Assembly: GCA_002067585.1 (NCBI GenBank)
Contig: MVQO01000199.1
Span: 1 to 64,000 of the forward strand
Direction of reading: 5' to 3'
DNA: 64,000 nt
From: Syntrophorhabdus sp. PtaB.Bin027
GTDB taxonomy: Bacteria; Desulfobacterota; Syntrophorhabdia; Syntrophorhabdales; Syntrophorhabdaceae
Shown here: positions 1 through 8,920 of the stretch, piece by piece
Position numbering within the stretch: the first letter of the stretch is position 1
Layout of the letters: the number at the start of each line of letters is the position of its first letter
Made by a program: the position numbers and the translations under genes
Notes under the pieces: model-generated
Told to the model about the DNA's origin: nothing
The model's input: the letters and a program-made list of their open reading frames with translations, nothing else
The model's database searches: none

Positions 1-52
1 CGTTGATCAGACCCTTTGTTTTAAGTATGTCTCCAAGTCTGAATGTAGCCAT
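1..52 (-). CDS. Type IV pilus / type II secretion assembly ATPase, N-terminus only
   Basis: Only the first 17 codons are inside the window. They read MATFRLGDILKTKGLIN, the pattern with which GspE/PilB/MshE ATPases begin (R-L-G-D-x-L-x-x-x-G-L-I, the N-terminal domain of the family). A ribosome binding site (GAGGTAA) lies 5 bases before the ATG, and the gene follows the secretin by about 30 bases on the same strand. In MSHA-type and PilMNOPQ operons an assembly ATPase in this region is expected. The family hydrolyses ATP at the inner membrane to drive pilin polymerisation. The assignment rests on a short sequence plus context; the Walker motifs lie outside the window. Confidence 0.5.
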   Translation of the reverse strand, partial: MATFRLGDILKTKGLIN

Positions 53-81
53 AGGGTTACCTCAATCTCAGATCGCTCCTC

Positions 82-1722
82 TTAAAGCAATACAGGCTGA
101 AGGATTATTACAAGTTCTGTGTTAACCTCTCCCCTGTCCGAGCTTCTGAAAAGACCACCCAGAAGTGGTAATTTTCCGAGAAACGGGGTCTGGTTCTCTT
201 TCACCCGTTCACTTCTCCGTGTAAGGCCTCCAATAACAACCACCTGTCCATCCCTGACCTTTGCAGTTGTGCTCAACTCCCGCAAATCAACAGTGGGAAG
301 GGATATCTGAAGTTGATTGGCCATGCTGCCAATATTCTTTGTGTCAAGGGTAATAAGTTCTGATACGATTGGTGTTATGGTGAGGGAAATTTCTCCCACA
401 TCATCAACAAAGGGTACGATGCCTATGGTAATACCTGAAAGAATGCTCGAGGTGCCAACAGTAAAGGTAACAACAGGGTTCGTTCCCTGGAGGGTGGTGC
501 TTTCAATTTGAGAAATATATGCAGTATTCCTTCCTACTGTTAACATCGCTGTTTGACCATTCATCATGTTGATACGGGGGTTCGAAAGAAGCCTGACATC
601 ACCCTGCTGTTCCAGGGCATTTACCAGACCTTTAATGTTAATCGAATCTATAGTGCCGTGTGAAAGCGTTCTCGTTATGCCATCATCCCCGGTACCAATA
701 CTGAATACTGGCGAGGTTGAGGACACAACTGATGAGAAGCCGGTGCTTCCAAGGCCGACTGAGCCGCTCCATTTTCCACCAAGACTAAAAGTAAGATTCC
801 AGTCAATACCAAACTGGTACCCCTGTGACAGGGTTACTTCTATCACCTTTGCCTCAATAAGAACCTGCCTGGTCATTACCTTCCTGATTCTATTGAGGAA
901 TTGTGCAATTTTTTCAAGATTATTCTTCGTTGCTGTTACAATTATTGTGCCCGTAAGCCTGTTTATTGTGAAGTGCTCATCTGCTGTTCTGGGACCTTTC
1001 CCAGGCGGACCAGATGAGCCTGCAGTACCCTGACCCAGAAGGTTTGCAATTGATTGTTCCACTGAATCCCAGAATTTGAATGTTGCTTCATCGCTTTTCA
1101 GAGTCTGTGAGATAGTACCCTTGATCTCTGTGGAAGCTGTTCCGGTTGTGGCTGCTGAGGCGCCACCGCCAGTAGATACAGGAGCAATATTACCCGTTAC
1201 CCCTCCGAAGATATTCCCACCGACCTCAACATTGTAGCTCTGTACCACGGGAGGGATTCCAATCTCAAAAACCTTTGTGTCATAAGCCTTAACAAACAGC
1301 ATAGTATCTTTGATCATATAGAAATAACCGGCAGAGGAAAGGAGGGTGTGCAAAGCATCTTCAGCAGAAACATTTCTCAAAGATATAGTTACCGGTGTTT
1401 CCGGGACCACCCCTTTCTCCATAACGACATTCAGATTCGTTGCCTCTGCTATCACATGGAGCACATCTTGCAAAGGGGTGTTTCGGGCAACCACATCTAC
1501 AATCCTCGTTTTTAAAGGAGAGATTTCCTCGGTCACAGGAATGAATTCAGGGGCACGCATCTCAACCGTCCTAGAAGGTTCCGCCTTCACCTGCTTTGTT
1601 TCAGACGGTATTTCAATCGCCTTTTTGACTGTGTAAGAGGAACAGGCAGACATCAGGAGGAAGAAAAAAATGACCACGGAGTGATACAAAAACCGCTTCA
1701 ACCTTACCGTATCTTTAACCAC
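82..1722 (-). CDS. mshL: Secretin, MshL/PilQ-like outer-membrane pilus channel
   Basis: A 546-residue protein that should form the outer-membrane ring through which the pilus leaves the cell. The N-terminus has a hydrophobic signal ending in a lipobox-like L-M-S-A-C (Cys27), so it is probably a lipoprotein. Residues about 80-145 resemble an STN/secretin N0 domain, followed by a Gly/Thr/Ser-rich linker. An N1-type secretin domain follows (VLIEAKVIEVTLSQGYQFGI). The C-terminal barrel carries the hallmarks LLSNPRINMMNGQTA and VVVIGGLTRR. Length and organisation fit MshL better than the larger PilQ. It overlaps the upstream PilP-like gene by 19 bases, so translation is probably coupled. The exact subfamily (MshL, PilQ or GspD) is inferred from gene order. 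Confidence 0.85.
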   Translation of the reverse strand: MVKDTVRLKRFLYHSVVIFFFLLMSACSSYTVKKAIEIPSETKQVKAEPSRTVEMRAPEFIPVTEEISPLKTRIVDVVARNTPLQDVLHVIAEATNLNVVMEKGVVPETPVTISLRNVSAEDALHTLLSSAGYFYMIKDTMLFVKAYDTKVFEIGIPPVVQSYNVEVGGNIFGGVTGNIAPVSTGGGASAATTGTASTEIKGTISQTLKSDEATFKFWDSVEQSIANLLGQGTAGSSGPPGKGPRTADEHFTINRLTGTIIVTATKNNLEKIAQFLNRIRKVMTRQVLIEAKVIEVTLSQGYQFGIDWNLTFSLGGKWSGSVGLGSTGFSSVVSSTSPVFSIGTGDDGITRTLSHGTIDSINIKGLVNALEQQGDVRLLSNPRINMMNGQTAMLTVGRNTAYISQIESTTLQGTNPVVTFTVGTSSILSGITIGIVPFVDDVGEISLTITPIVSELITLDTKNIGSMANQLQISLPTVDLRELSTTAKVRDGQVVVIGGLTRRSERVKENQTPFLGKLPLLGGLFRSSDRGEVNTELVIILQPVLL

Positions 1723-2135
1723 TGCTCTCCCTCCCTGTTTTTTATTAACACTCCATTTCTTTCAATACGGGCAACTCTGCCCTGGCTGATTCCATCACCC
1801 TCTCTCACAACAAGATTATCAATGATGGCTATTCTCTTATCGCCACGAATCAAAACAAGGGAAACGTGTTGCTGTTCACGTGGGGCAATATCTGAAAGTT
1901 TTACTGACGGATAGCTCTTTTTCTCTGACAAATGTTGGTCCATGGGGTTTTTAAGGGCTGGCACCGCGGTGAAATGGCGTTCCTTCATCACAATTTTCTC
2001 CTGCCTGAATAACAAAATACCCCTTTCAACAGGCGTAAGATGGAGGCCAAAATTAATATGTGACATACCAATCACAACAAGAACAATTGCGATTGCAGAG
2101 CAGGCAACAAGTATGAAAAATTGTCTATCTGTCAT
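1704..2135 (-). CDS. PilP/MshK-like pilus assembly protein
   Basis: A 143-residue protein with one membrane segment near the N-terminus (about residues 5-25) and a periplasmic part ending in a short beta-rich module (RVARIERNGVLIKNREGEQW). That module resembles the HR domain of GspC/PilP/MshK, which binds the secretin N0 domain. It sits between the PilO-like gene (4-base overlap upstream) and the secretin (19-base overlap downstream), the position of mshK/pilP. It probably links the inner-membrane platform to the secretin. No lipobox is visible, unlike canonical PilP, so it is closer to MshK/GspC. Function is assigned mostly from position and architecture. Confidence 0.6.
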   Translation of the reverse strand: MTDRQFFILVACSAIAIVLVVIGMSHINFGLHLTPVERGILLFRQEKIVMKERHFTAVPALKNPMDQHLSEKKSYPSVKLSDIAPREQQHVSLVLIRGDKRIAIIDNLVVREGDGISQGRVARIERNGVLIKNREGEQWLKIR

Positions 2136-2734
2136 AACTTACCAGGTATCTTTTTTGTAGGTTCTGCCTGGGTATCGAACGTCGCTTTCGGAAATTTGAG
2201 GATTCCTTTGAGCTCAAAAAAAGTAGCACTTGTAACCTGGTCATCGCTTCTTTGAATCCTTATTCCCGTTATTCCAAAGAAAGGAAACTTCAAAGACTGA
2301 AGGTAGCCGGCAAAATTGACAAAAGAAGTATAATCTTTCAGAACAGAACGAATTACAACAGAAAGCTGCAGGTCAGCACCCTTATCCTCTATGTTCACGA
2401 CCGTTATTTCAGAGGACCCAGCTTTTGCTTTCAAATCATCAAGGGCGATCAGCATATGCTCCTTATCTGATAACCCCGAAGAATCATGAGGAAGCATTGC
2501 CTTTACCCTTACTAATGACTTTTCAATATCATCGATAGCAGTTCGAACCTTTATATACTTTATGTTGAATTCCTGGAGTTTATCAAGCGTTGCGTATAGT
2601 GAATCAACATACTCTTTCATCGCGATAGCACCTGCCAGGGTCATCAACATGATTATTCCTGTCAGCCCGTAAATGAGCAAGGACTTCCAGAGTCTTCTTT
2701 TAGTCTGTTGGAATGTTAACTTCAGTGCTTCCAT
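2132..2734 (-). CDS. PilO/MshJ-like inner-membrane pilus platform protein
   Basis: A 200-residue protein with a short basic cytoplasmic tail, one membrane helix (about residues 17-40), a coiled-coil stretch (DKLQEFNIKYIKVRTAIDDI) and an alpha/beta periplasmic domain. This is the PilO/GspM/MshJ arrangement. These proteins dimerise with PilN-type partners and join the cytoplasmic actin-like PilM to the secretin. The gene overlaps the PilM/N-like gene by 13 bases and the PilP-like gene by 4 bases, which supports a single transcript. Family members diverge strongly, so the call depends on architecture and gene order. Confidence 0.6.
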   Translation of the reverse strand: MEALKLTFQQTKRRLWKSLLIYGLTGIIMLMTLAGAIAMKEYVDSLYATLDKLQEFNIKYIKVRTAIDDIEKSLVRVKAMLPHDSSGLSDKEHMLIALDDLKAKAGSSEITVVNIEDKGADLQLSVVIRSVLKDYTSFVNFAGYLQSLKFPFFGITGIRIQRSDDQVTSATFFELKGILKFPKATFDTQAEPTKKIPGKL

Positions 2735-4080
2735 GTCGTCTCTATGTTAAAATCCTTACTGGTTAAATCGAGTTTCTCAACCAGAACTTGCCCACTTTTG
2801 GCTGACTTCATATCATCTGCCAACTTTCGAAAACAGGATTGAAGGTCACCGTATGTATTTGCTGTAATATGACCCTTGACCCTGATTGTCAGTTCTTCGC
2901 CCGGATTTATGATTTCAATCTCTTCTACTCTCACTTTATCGCGATTCAAAATTTGAAGGGTTGCAAGGGCCTTCTGAATATCCGGCTTTGCTGACTCTGC
3001 ATTCAAATAATTGATATAGGGAAGAACTGCCTGAAGGTCCTTGTTTCGTGATTCCAATTCTTCATAAACCCTTCTTTTACTGCCAATTTCTGCCTTGATA
3101 GGATCTATCATTCCACGTATTTGACGCACCTGGTTCCATCCTGAGATAATGTAGCCAAGACATAAAAGTGAAACGATCACGAAGGCTACTGAGGCATACC
3201 GCATAAAATGCTCCTGTGATACTGCACGCTGATACAGTTTCGGAAGAAGGCTTTCCCTTACATGTCCTTTTACCAGAAATAATCCAGCCACAGGTATTAC
3301 AAACCCGGTTATGTCCCCCCCTGTGGCCATAACCCCTGGCGGATATCGGAAGATTGTCGTCGGGAGTGTTAATCCTTCTACGGTGGAAACCTCATCTTTT
3401 GCAGTGTTTACTATAATGAGTTCTTCTGGGTGTTCACGCAGTGTCTGGCGGGCATAGTTGACTGTCATGTTGACATTGGTTACATCATACCGGTCTATAC
3501 CCCTTCCCCGCGACTGAATACTCCTCACAAAAGTGAGCTTTCCCTCCCTTACAAGGAATAAAGTTTTGTAATCCCCTTTGTCGATCATAAACATGGCTGT
3601 CTTATCCTTCACATTATCCAGACCAACAACAAGACAGGAGAGAACAAAAACATCAGCATACAGACGCTTGACCCTCTTTCCGAATCTACTGAACCTTTCA
3701 AGGATAGGGTTTATTTCGGTGGAATCCACTGCAAAAACAAACGTTTCCCTCACAGGTCTCCCTTCGTGAACCTTCTCTTTTAAGATTGTGGAAAAGAAAA
3801 CAAAGTTCTTGAGTTCAGGTGCATTTTTTTTAATCTCTGCCTCAATCAGGGTGTCAACGTATTTCATCTCAACTCGTGGCAAAAGAAGGACATCCTGATA
3901 AAAGGTCTGAAAGCTGAAAAGGACAATGAAATCCTTGGTCTTTTCACGGGCTAAAAAGGCATCGAATTCATCTTCCTTCACTGTGAAGGTTCGCGTAATA
4001 ACCAAAGCTCCATTTCTTTGGGAACCGTAGGATACTTTGGCATACCCACTTTCAAAACTTACAGCTATCTGTTTACTCAA
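2722..4080 (-). CDS. PilM-PilN-like fusion (MshI/GspL type) pilus platform protein
   Basis: A 452-residue protein. Residues 1 to about 285 are soluble and look like the actin-fold PilM/GspL/MshI cytoplasmic domain. A membrane helix follows at about 295-314 (FVIVSLLCLGYIISGW), then a coiled coil and a PilN-like periplasmic domain. It joins the roles of PilM and PilN, as MshI and GspL do. The start is TTG at 4080; no ATG lies before the first conserved strand (QIAVSFESGYAKVSY), and GGTG is the only weak ribosome binding site. It is the first gene of the minus-strand pilus operon, with a good sigma-70 promoter about 50 bases upstream. Confidence 0.65.
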   Translation of the reverse strand: MSKQIAVSFESGYAKVSYGSQRNGALVITRTFTVKEDEFDAFLAREKTKDFIVLFSFQTFYQDVLLLPRVEMKYVDTLIEAEIKKNAPELKNFVFFSTILKEKVHEGRPVRETFVFAVDSTEINPILERFSRFGKRVKRLYADVFVLSCLVVGLDNVKDKTAMFMIDKGDYKTLFLVREGKLTFVRSIQSRGRGIDRYDVTNVNMTVNYARQTLREHPEELIIVNTAKDEVSTVEGLTLPTTIFRYPPGVMATGGDITGFVIPVAGLFLVKGHVRESLLPKLYQRAVSQEHFMRYASVAFVIVSLLCLGYIISGWNQVRQIRGMIDPIKAEIGSKRRVYEELESRNKDLQAVLPYINYLNAESAKPDIQKALATLQILNRDKVRVEEIEIINPGEELTIRVKGHITANTYGDLQSCFRKLADDMKSAKSGQVLVEKLDLTSKDFNIETTWKH

Positions 4081-4129
4081 CAGTGTTCACCAGGAATGGA
4101 AGTTTATTTTGAGAACTGTTTGAATCAAA

Positions 4130-4158
4130 CTTATACCGAGTCCTCTTGGAAGAGTCAA
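4130..4158 (-). promoter_or_regulatory. Sigma-70 type promoter of the pilus operon
   Basis: On the minus strand TTGACT (4158-4153) and TATAAG (4135-4130) are separated by exactly 17 bases, close to the TTGACA/TATAAT consensus. Transcription would start near 4123 and read into the PilM/N-like gene, whose TTG start is at 4080. The region also lies upstream of the divergent pilin gene. Seen directly in sequence; activity is inferred. Confidence 0.6.
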
Positions 4159-4210
4159 GATTATTGTTATGTCGCAATTTCTGTTTTTTATGATACACTT
4201 ATCAACTGTC

Positions 4211-5257
4211 ATGAAAAACTATTTTGGGGAGCGGGGCTTAACACTCATCGAGATGGCCATAGTTCTAGTGATTATTGGGCTTCTTGTGTCTGTTGGCGCA
4301 GCACTCATAGGGCCCCTGACAAAAAGGGCAAAGCTCACAGAAACAAGGGAGATTGTCAAAAACGCATTCGAATCAATCCTTGGTTTCGCCATAGCCAATA
4401 AGAGATTACCGAATCAATTGTCTGACCTCGGCATCAAAACCAGTGATGCATACCTCAATAATCTTATTTATTACAAAGCGTATGCTGATACACCTCCCAG
4501 TTACAACCTGTGCACATCTGTTGGCACCTACGTAACTGTCAACGACCAGGGAGTGGGAAAAACAAATGTGGCATTTTTAGTCTTCAGTGCCGGAGAAAAC
4601 CGTGTAAACAATACAGGCACTGCTTCACCATTTTCCATACAGATACCGGGGGTGGGCGGATATGATGACGTAGCTCTTTATATGGATATAGGCACGTTAC
4701 GCCAGAAAGCATGTAACGTACTCCGTATTGTTACAGATAGCCTGCCAACAGCTACAGAAGAGACCGTATATCCAACCTCTGCACTTGAGGCTACTGATGG
4801 CACGCTTCCGTACACATGGACCATCACATCCGGTGCTTTACCTCCCGGTCTTACCCTAATACCAGGCACAGGAGTTATAGCCGGCACTCCTATCAATGAT
4901 GGAAGCTACAAATTCACCATTCAGGTAACAGATAGCGATAACCCCCAAAGAACAGCCTCAAAAAGCCTGGCAATTACTGTGAACCCTGACAAACCACGGA
5001 TTACAACTGAATTTCTTACCTATGGTACAGTAGGCCAGCCTTACCCAAGCAGCACCTTGAGTGCGAGTGGTGGGGCTGCACCCTATTCGTGGACTCTTGC
5101 AGGGGGAAGCAACCTCCCTCCCGGGTTATCGCTCTCCTCTGGAGGAATCATTTCAGGAAGACCTGCCAGTCCTGGAACATTTGCCTTCACAGTTACTGTA
5201 ATTGATGGTCGATCAAGAATGGCAACGAAGAATCTTTCAATTGCAGTCTACCCATAG
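4211..5257 (+). CDS. Type IV pilin-like protein with two C-terminal Ig-like (He_PIG) domains
   Basis: A 348-residue protein starting MKNYFGERG, a 9-residue leader followed by LTLIEMAIVLVIIGLL. This is a class III prepilin peptidase site with Gly at -1 and Glu at +5, then the hydrophobic pilin helix. I chose ATG 4211 rather than 4169 because it gives this typical short leader; neither has a clear ribosome binding site. After a pilin-like domain to about residue 180 come two repeats (about 185-260 and 262-348) of the putative-Ig He_PIG type: G-x-x-P-Y-x-W, L-P-P-G-L-x-L, G-x-I-x-G-x-P, F-T-V. Such domains are common in surface adhesins. It is transcribed away from the pilus operon. It is probably a tip or minor pilin; abundance and role are unknown. 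Confidence 0.75.
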   Translation: MKNYFGERGLTLIEMAIVLVIIGLLVSVGAALIGPLTKRAKLTETREIVKNAFESILGFAIANKRLPNQLSDLGIKTSDAYLNNLIYYKAYADTPPSYNLCTSVGTYVTVNDQGVGKTNVAFLVFSAGENRVNNTGTASPFSIQIPGVGGYDDVALYMDIGTLRQKACNVLRIVTDSLPTATEETVYPTSALEATDGTLPYTWTITSGALPPGLTLIPGTGVIAGTPINDGSYKFTIQVTDSDNPQRTASKSLAITVNPDKPRITTEFLTYGTVGQPYPSSTLSASGGAAPYSWTLAGGSNLPPGLSLSSGGIISGRPASPGTFAFTVTVIDGRSRMATKNLSIAVYP

Positions 5258-5486
5258 GGAGACAGCATAAACTCAATGAGCAATCCCAACTGACATCGAC
5301 ATCATTATCATCGAACAACAGGGGTAGCATACTACTGTCATGTTCCCTCTGGGCAAGCCCTCGCATTACCCAATCTGGGCAGACAACCACTTTGAGCTGA
5401 CATATTTCGAGCAGCCTCAGGAAGTAGGGCCTCTTCTCCCTCAAATAGCACATGTACAAGCCCTACCAAAAAAAGTTTTTATTATT

Positions 5487-5720
5487 TTATGTTTTTCTGG
5501 TGAAGATTATCCGATACCGTTCAGGGTCAGCATCATAACAGGCAGTACATCCACTTTCCTCACAGCTTGCCTGGTCAATTTCATCTTTGGATGGGAGAGG
5601 CTCAAGATGGACCTCAAAACCTATTTCCTTATACATTTCCACCATTTCTGACAGCCTTGGCTCGCATGCGATAAACCTTCTTTCCCATCCCTCTGCCACA
5701 AGTTGTTCGTCCCGGTTCAT
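5487..5720 (-). CDS. Small conserved-looking protein with Cys cluster, unknown function
   Basis: A 77-residue acidic protein, last gene of the ugd-uxs run on the minus strand (35 bases after uxs). It has an amphipathic N-terminal half (MVEMYKEIGFEVHLEPLP) and a C-terminal cluster CEESGCTACYDADPERYRI (spacing C-x4-C-x2-C), suggesting metal or redox chemistry. The strand-like ending YRIIFTRK is clean. I do not recognise a characterised family. Codon use and the short intergenic gap favour a real gene. An AAGG-type ribosome binding site precedes the ATG. Confidence 0.6.
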   Translation of the reverse strand: MNRDEQLVAEGWERRFIACEPRLSEMVEMYKEIGFEVHLEPLPSKDEIDQASCEESGCTACYDADPERYRIIFTRKT

Positions 5721-5755
5721 ATAAAAACCTTCTCTATTTCTCTATCTTATCTACA

Positions 5756-6760
5756 CTATCTGTTATTTCTGAAATATTCTATCGTCATTTCAAGTCCCTC
5801 ATCAAGGCTTATCTTCGGTGTCCAATCGAGGAGTTGTTTTGCCTTTGCAATATCAGGGCATCTTCTTTTCGGATCATCCTCGGGAAGGTCTTCATATACT
5901 ATGGCAGACTTCGACTGTGAAAGCGTTACCACCTTCTGAGCGATGTCTTTGATGGTGACCTCGTGAGGGTTCCCGATGTTGATTGGCCCTGGCATGCCTG
6001 AGAGGTGGGGCTTGGTGTAGTCCCTGCTTTTTTTATGTGAGCCTGTTTCGAAATCCATCATGCGGATCATACCTTCAATCAGGTCGTCTATGTAGCAGAA
6101 CGACCTGGTTTGCAATCCGTCGCCATAGATAGTGATGGGCTTGTTGTGAAGAGCCTGTATAATAAAGTTACTTATTACGCGTCCGTCGTCTGGGCGCATC
6201 CTCGGGCCATAGGTATTGAAAATCCGAATGACCTTTATGTCTACGCTGTTCTGTCTGAGATAGTCAAAGAAGAGTGTCTCTGCAACCCTCTTGCCTTCGT
6301 CGTAGCAGCTTCTTTTGCCGATGGGATTTACGCTCCCCCAGTACTCTTCCTTTTGCGGGTGTACTTCTGGATCACCGTATACTTCACTGGTGGAAGCCTG
6401 GAGAATCCGTGCCCGAACCCTCTTCGCAAGGCCGAGCATGTTTAGGGCTCCCAAGACATTCACCTTTGTTGTCTTCACGGGATTGTACTGATAGTGGATG
6501 GGGCTTGCAGGACAGGCAAGGTTAAAGATCCAGTCCACCTCGAGCAGGATGGGCTGCGTCACATCGTGGGTGATAAGCTCGAAACGGGGGTTTGGGAGGA
6601 GGTGGAGGATATTCTGCTTGGTTCCCGTAAAGAAATTGTCAAGGCACAAGACTTCGTGGCCATCTGATATGAGCCTCTCACAGAGGTGAGAGCCAATGAA
6701 TCCGGCACCTCCTGTTACAAGTATCCTCTGAGGGGTTTTATATGATCTGAATTTATACAC
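5756..6760 (-). CDS. uxs: UDP-glucuronate decarboxylase (UDP-xylose synthase)
   Basis: An extended short-chain dehydrogenase that converts UDP-glucuronate to UDP-xylose using bound NAD. The Rossmann motif [10 protein letters not shown] is near the N-terminus. The family signature surrounds the catalytic residues: [14 protein letters not shown], then Y-D-E-G-K with the catalytic Tyr and Lys. NTYGPRM follows. I chose the GTG at 6760 ([17 protein letters not shown]): GGGAGG lies just before it and it overlaps the ugd stop by 8 bases. An ATG at 6835 would add 25 unlike residues inside ugd. Coupling with ugd gives a two-step route from UDP-glucose to UDP-xylose. Confidence 0.9.
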   Translation of the reverse strand: MYKFRSYKTPQRILVTGGAGFIGSHLCERLISDGHEVLCLDNFFTGTKQNILHLLPNPRFELITHDVTQPILLEVDWIFNLACPASPIHYQYNPVKTTKVNVLGALNMLGLAKRVRARILQASTSEVYGDPEVHPQKEEYWGSVNPIGKRSCYDEGKRVAETLFFDYLRQNSVDIKVIRIFNTYGPRMRPDDGRVISNFIIQALHNKPITIYGDGLQTRSFCYIDDLIEGMIRMMDFETGSHKKSRDYTKPHLSGMPGPINIGNPHEVTIKDIAQKVVTLSQSKSAIVYEDLPEDDPKRRCPDIAKAKQLLDWTPKISLDEGLEMTIEYFRNNR

Positions 6761-8081
6761 GGGGCCTCCCGATGCAGATATAGCGGAAGCCGTGCCGCGC
6801 CATTGTTTTCGGGTTGTACTGGTTCCTCCCATCAAAAATGACCGGCTCTTTCATCAGGCCTTTCATCCTCTCAAAATCAGGTTCTCTGAAGGACAACCAC
6901 TCAGTGACGAGTATAAGGCCGTCAGCACCTTCCAGTACCTCATACTGGTTCTTGCCGAATTGTACATTCTGATTGCCCGAGAACAACGGTTTTGCCGAAT
7001 CCATGGCCTTTGGGTCAAATACATGGCACAGAGCCCCCTGTCCGGTGAGGGTTTTCACGATATACTGGGAGGGAGCCTCTCTCATATCATCGGTATTCGG
7101 TTTGAAGGCTAATCCCCAGACAGCAAACTTCTTACCCTTAATGTCATTCTTATAGAAGTCCTTCACCGCCTCGGTAAAGGATACCTTCTGATTCTCATTT
7201 ACATCCATGACACTTTCAAGAATGGATGGGTTATAGCCGAGATCTCGGGAGGTCTTTACGAGGGCACGGACATCCTTGGGGAAACAGGATCCCCCGAACC
7301 CGACACCGGGAAAGAGGAATTTTGGGCCAATCCGTGAATCACTCCCCAGACCCCTCATGACCATCATGATATCAGCACCGAGCCTATCGCAGATATTTGC
7401 CATCTGGTTCATGAAGGATATCCTCGTCGCAAGCATGGAATTGGCTGCGTATTTTGTCATTTCACTGGACCTGACGTCCATGACGATGAAGGGAGCACCG
7501 GTCCGTGTAAAAGGGGCGTAGAGCTCCCTGAGGATTTCTTCCACCCTGTCATGTTCGACACCGATGATCACCCGCTCGGGCTTCATGCAGTCATCAACAG
7601 CAACACCTTCTTTAAGAAATTCAGGGTTGGAGGCAATGTCAAAAGATACATTACGGCCTGCCTTCTCAAGCTCCTCCTGTATGGCAGCCTTGACCATATC
7701 ACAGGTTCCCACAGGAACGGTTGACTTGACAACCACAATCCGGTACTTTTCCATTGCTTTCCCGATATCGTGAGCAACCTTCATCACATATTTCAAGTCA
7801 GCGGACCCGTCGTGGTCCTGTGGCGTATTTACAGCAATAATGAGGATGAGTCCATGATCAACAGCCTCTTTTATATCTGTGGTGAACCGAAGCCTTCCTT
7901 CCTTAATGTTGTTCTTTACCAGCTCTTCCAGTTGAGGCTCGTAAATGGGGATTATCCCCTCCCTGAGCTTGTTTATCTTTTCACTGTCCACATCCATGCA
8001 CATGACATCATTGCCTGTCTCTGCAAAACAGGAACCTGATACCAAGCCAACATAACCGACCCCAATCACAGAAATGCGCAT
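6753..8081 (-). CDS. ugd: UDP-glucose 6-dehydrogenase
   Basis: A 442-residue NAD-dependent enzyme that oxidises UDP-glucose twice to UDP-glucuronate. The N-terminal NAD-binding motif is [15 protein letters not shown]. The catalytic cysteine lies in [13 protein letters not shown], and the C-terminal UDP-binding domain contains [18 protein letters not shown]. The length is normal for bacterial Ugd. A perfect GGAGGT sits 6 bases before the ATG. It is first in a three-gene minus-strand set (ugd, uxs, small Cys protein) supplying nucleotide sugars for surface polysaccharide, which fits the glycan locus 30 kb away. Confidence 0.95.
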   Translation of the reverse strand: MRISVIGVGYVGLVSGSCFAETGNDVMCMDVDSEKINKLREGIIPIYEPQLEELVKNNIKEGRLRFTTDIKEAVDHGLILIIAVNTPQDHDGSADLKYVMKVAHDIGKAMEKYRIVVVKSTVPVGTCDMVKAAIQEELEKAGRNVSFDIASNPEFLKEGVAVDDCMKPERVIIGVEHDRVEEILRELYAPFTRTGAPFIVMDVRSSEMTKYAANSMLATRISFMNQMANICDRLGADIMMVMRGLGSDSRIGPKFLFPGVGFGGSCFPKDVRALVKTSRDLGYNPSILESVMDVNENQKVSFTEAVKDFYKNDIKGKKFAVWGLAFKPNTDDMREAPSQYIVKTLTGQGALCHVFDPKAMDSAKPLFSGNQNVQFGKNQYEVLEGADGLILVTEWLSFREPDFERMKGLMKEPVIFDGRNQYNPKTMARHGFRYICIGRPRV

Positions 8082-8412
8082 ATGACCTCCAAATTTTCTT
8101 TATTTACCGTGCATTACTCAGGTAAGTCAACATCTATTGTGTGAAGCAAACCTCCATGGTAAAATAATCTACCCTATCAAAAGCCAGCAAAAAGCATACC
8201 AAACATGATGACTGTATCTCCAGACAAGAATATTCTTCACTGAGATTTATTCATCTGGCTCTCTTCTTCCATCTTGCGCCCCTTTTATACTCTATTATCT
8301 CTTTTCTTTCTCAAAGTCTCTTGTTTTGTTGCCTGTCACCCATGGGTTATCATCTCCAATAAGTCAATATTTATTGCTATACAAACGATATTATGTTAAC
8401 ATATTCCACGAG
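8082..8412. other. Divergent intergenic region between ugd and rimP
   Basis: About 330 AT-rich bases with no credible gene. It must hold promoters for ugd (leftward) and the rimP operon (rightward). A leftward TTGACT lies at 8131-8126 with a poor -10 17 bases on. Two similar stretches, AAGTCAACATCTATTG near 8126 and AAGTCAATATTTATTG near 8362, could be a duplicated regulatory site. No tRNA or known riboswitch was recognised. Confidence 0.5.
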
Positions 8413-8436
8413 GTGGGCTTGACCCGCTTTTTTATT
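8413..8436 (+). terminator. Stem-loop plus T-run just before rimP (attenuator-like)
   Basis: GTGGG (8413-8417) can pair with CCCGC (8423-8427) around the loop CTTGA, followed by TTTTTTATT. It lies 10-20 bases before the rimP ATG. No upstream plus-strand gene needs a terminator here, so this may attenuate the nusA-infB operon. In enterobacteria NusA autoregulates this operon through leader terminators. The hairpin is short (5 pairs, one G-T). Confidence 0.45.
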
Positions 8437-8446
8437 ATCATGACGT

Positions 8447-8911
8447 ATGATACCCCAACGGGAAATAATAGAGCAACTTCAAGATATACTCTTGCCTGTT
8501 CTTCAGGATTATGCTTTAGAGCTTGTTGAGATCGAATTTAAGCCCTCAGGAAAAAGATGGCTGCTGCGGTTATATATTGACAAAGAAGGGGGGGTTACGA
8601 TTGCAGACTGTGAAAATGTGAGCAGGGAGTTTGGAAGGATCCTCGACGTTGAGGATATTATCGATCACCCTTACAGTCTTGAGGTTTCTTCCCCCGGACT
8701 GACAAGGCCATTGAAGAAATGGGAGGATTTCCAGAGAAACAGGGGAAAACTCTGCAAAATAGTAACAAGAGAAAAGATTGACGACAAAAATGAATTCCAC
8801 GGAACAATCATGGATGCCAGTGAGGATACAATTGAAATAAAAGGAACAAATAATGTATTTACCATCCCAATATATGCTATAAAAAAAGCAAATTTGGAGT
8901 TTGAATTTTAA
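8447..8911 (+). CDS. rimP: Ribosome maturation factor RimP
   Basis: A 154-residue protein needed for maturation of the 30S subunit. Family features are ALELVEIEFKPSGKRWLLRL (N-terminal alpha/beta domain), DVEDIIDHPYSLEVSSPGL (the most conserved block) and a C-terminal SH3-like barrel (FHGTIMDASEDTIEI). The length is typical. The ATG has no clear ribosome binding site. It opens the rimP-nusA-infB operon; nusA starts 9 bases after its stop. Confidence 0.95.
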   Translation: MIPQREIIEQLQDILLPVLQDYALELVEIEFKPSGKRWLLRLYIDKEGGVTIADCENVSREFGRILDVEDIIDHPYSLEVSSPGLTRPLKKWEDFQRNRGKLCKIVTREKIDDKNEFHGTIMDASEDTIEIKGTNNVFTIPIYAIKKANLEFEF

Positions 8912-8920
8912 GAGGTTATC

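Noticed and set aside
5193-5459. 88-codon minus-strand open frame after the pilin gene
   Set aside because: No family-like pattern, odd composition and overlap with the pilin 3' end; judged chance.
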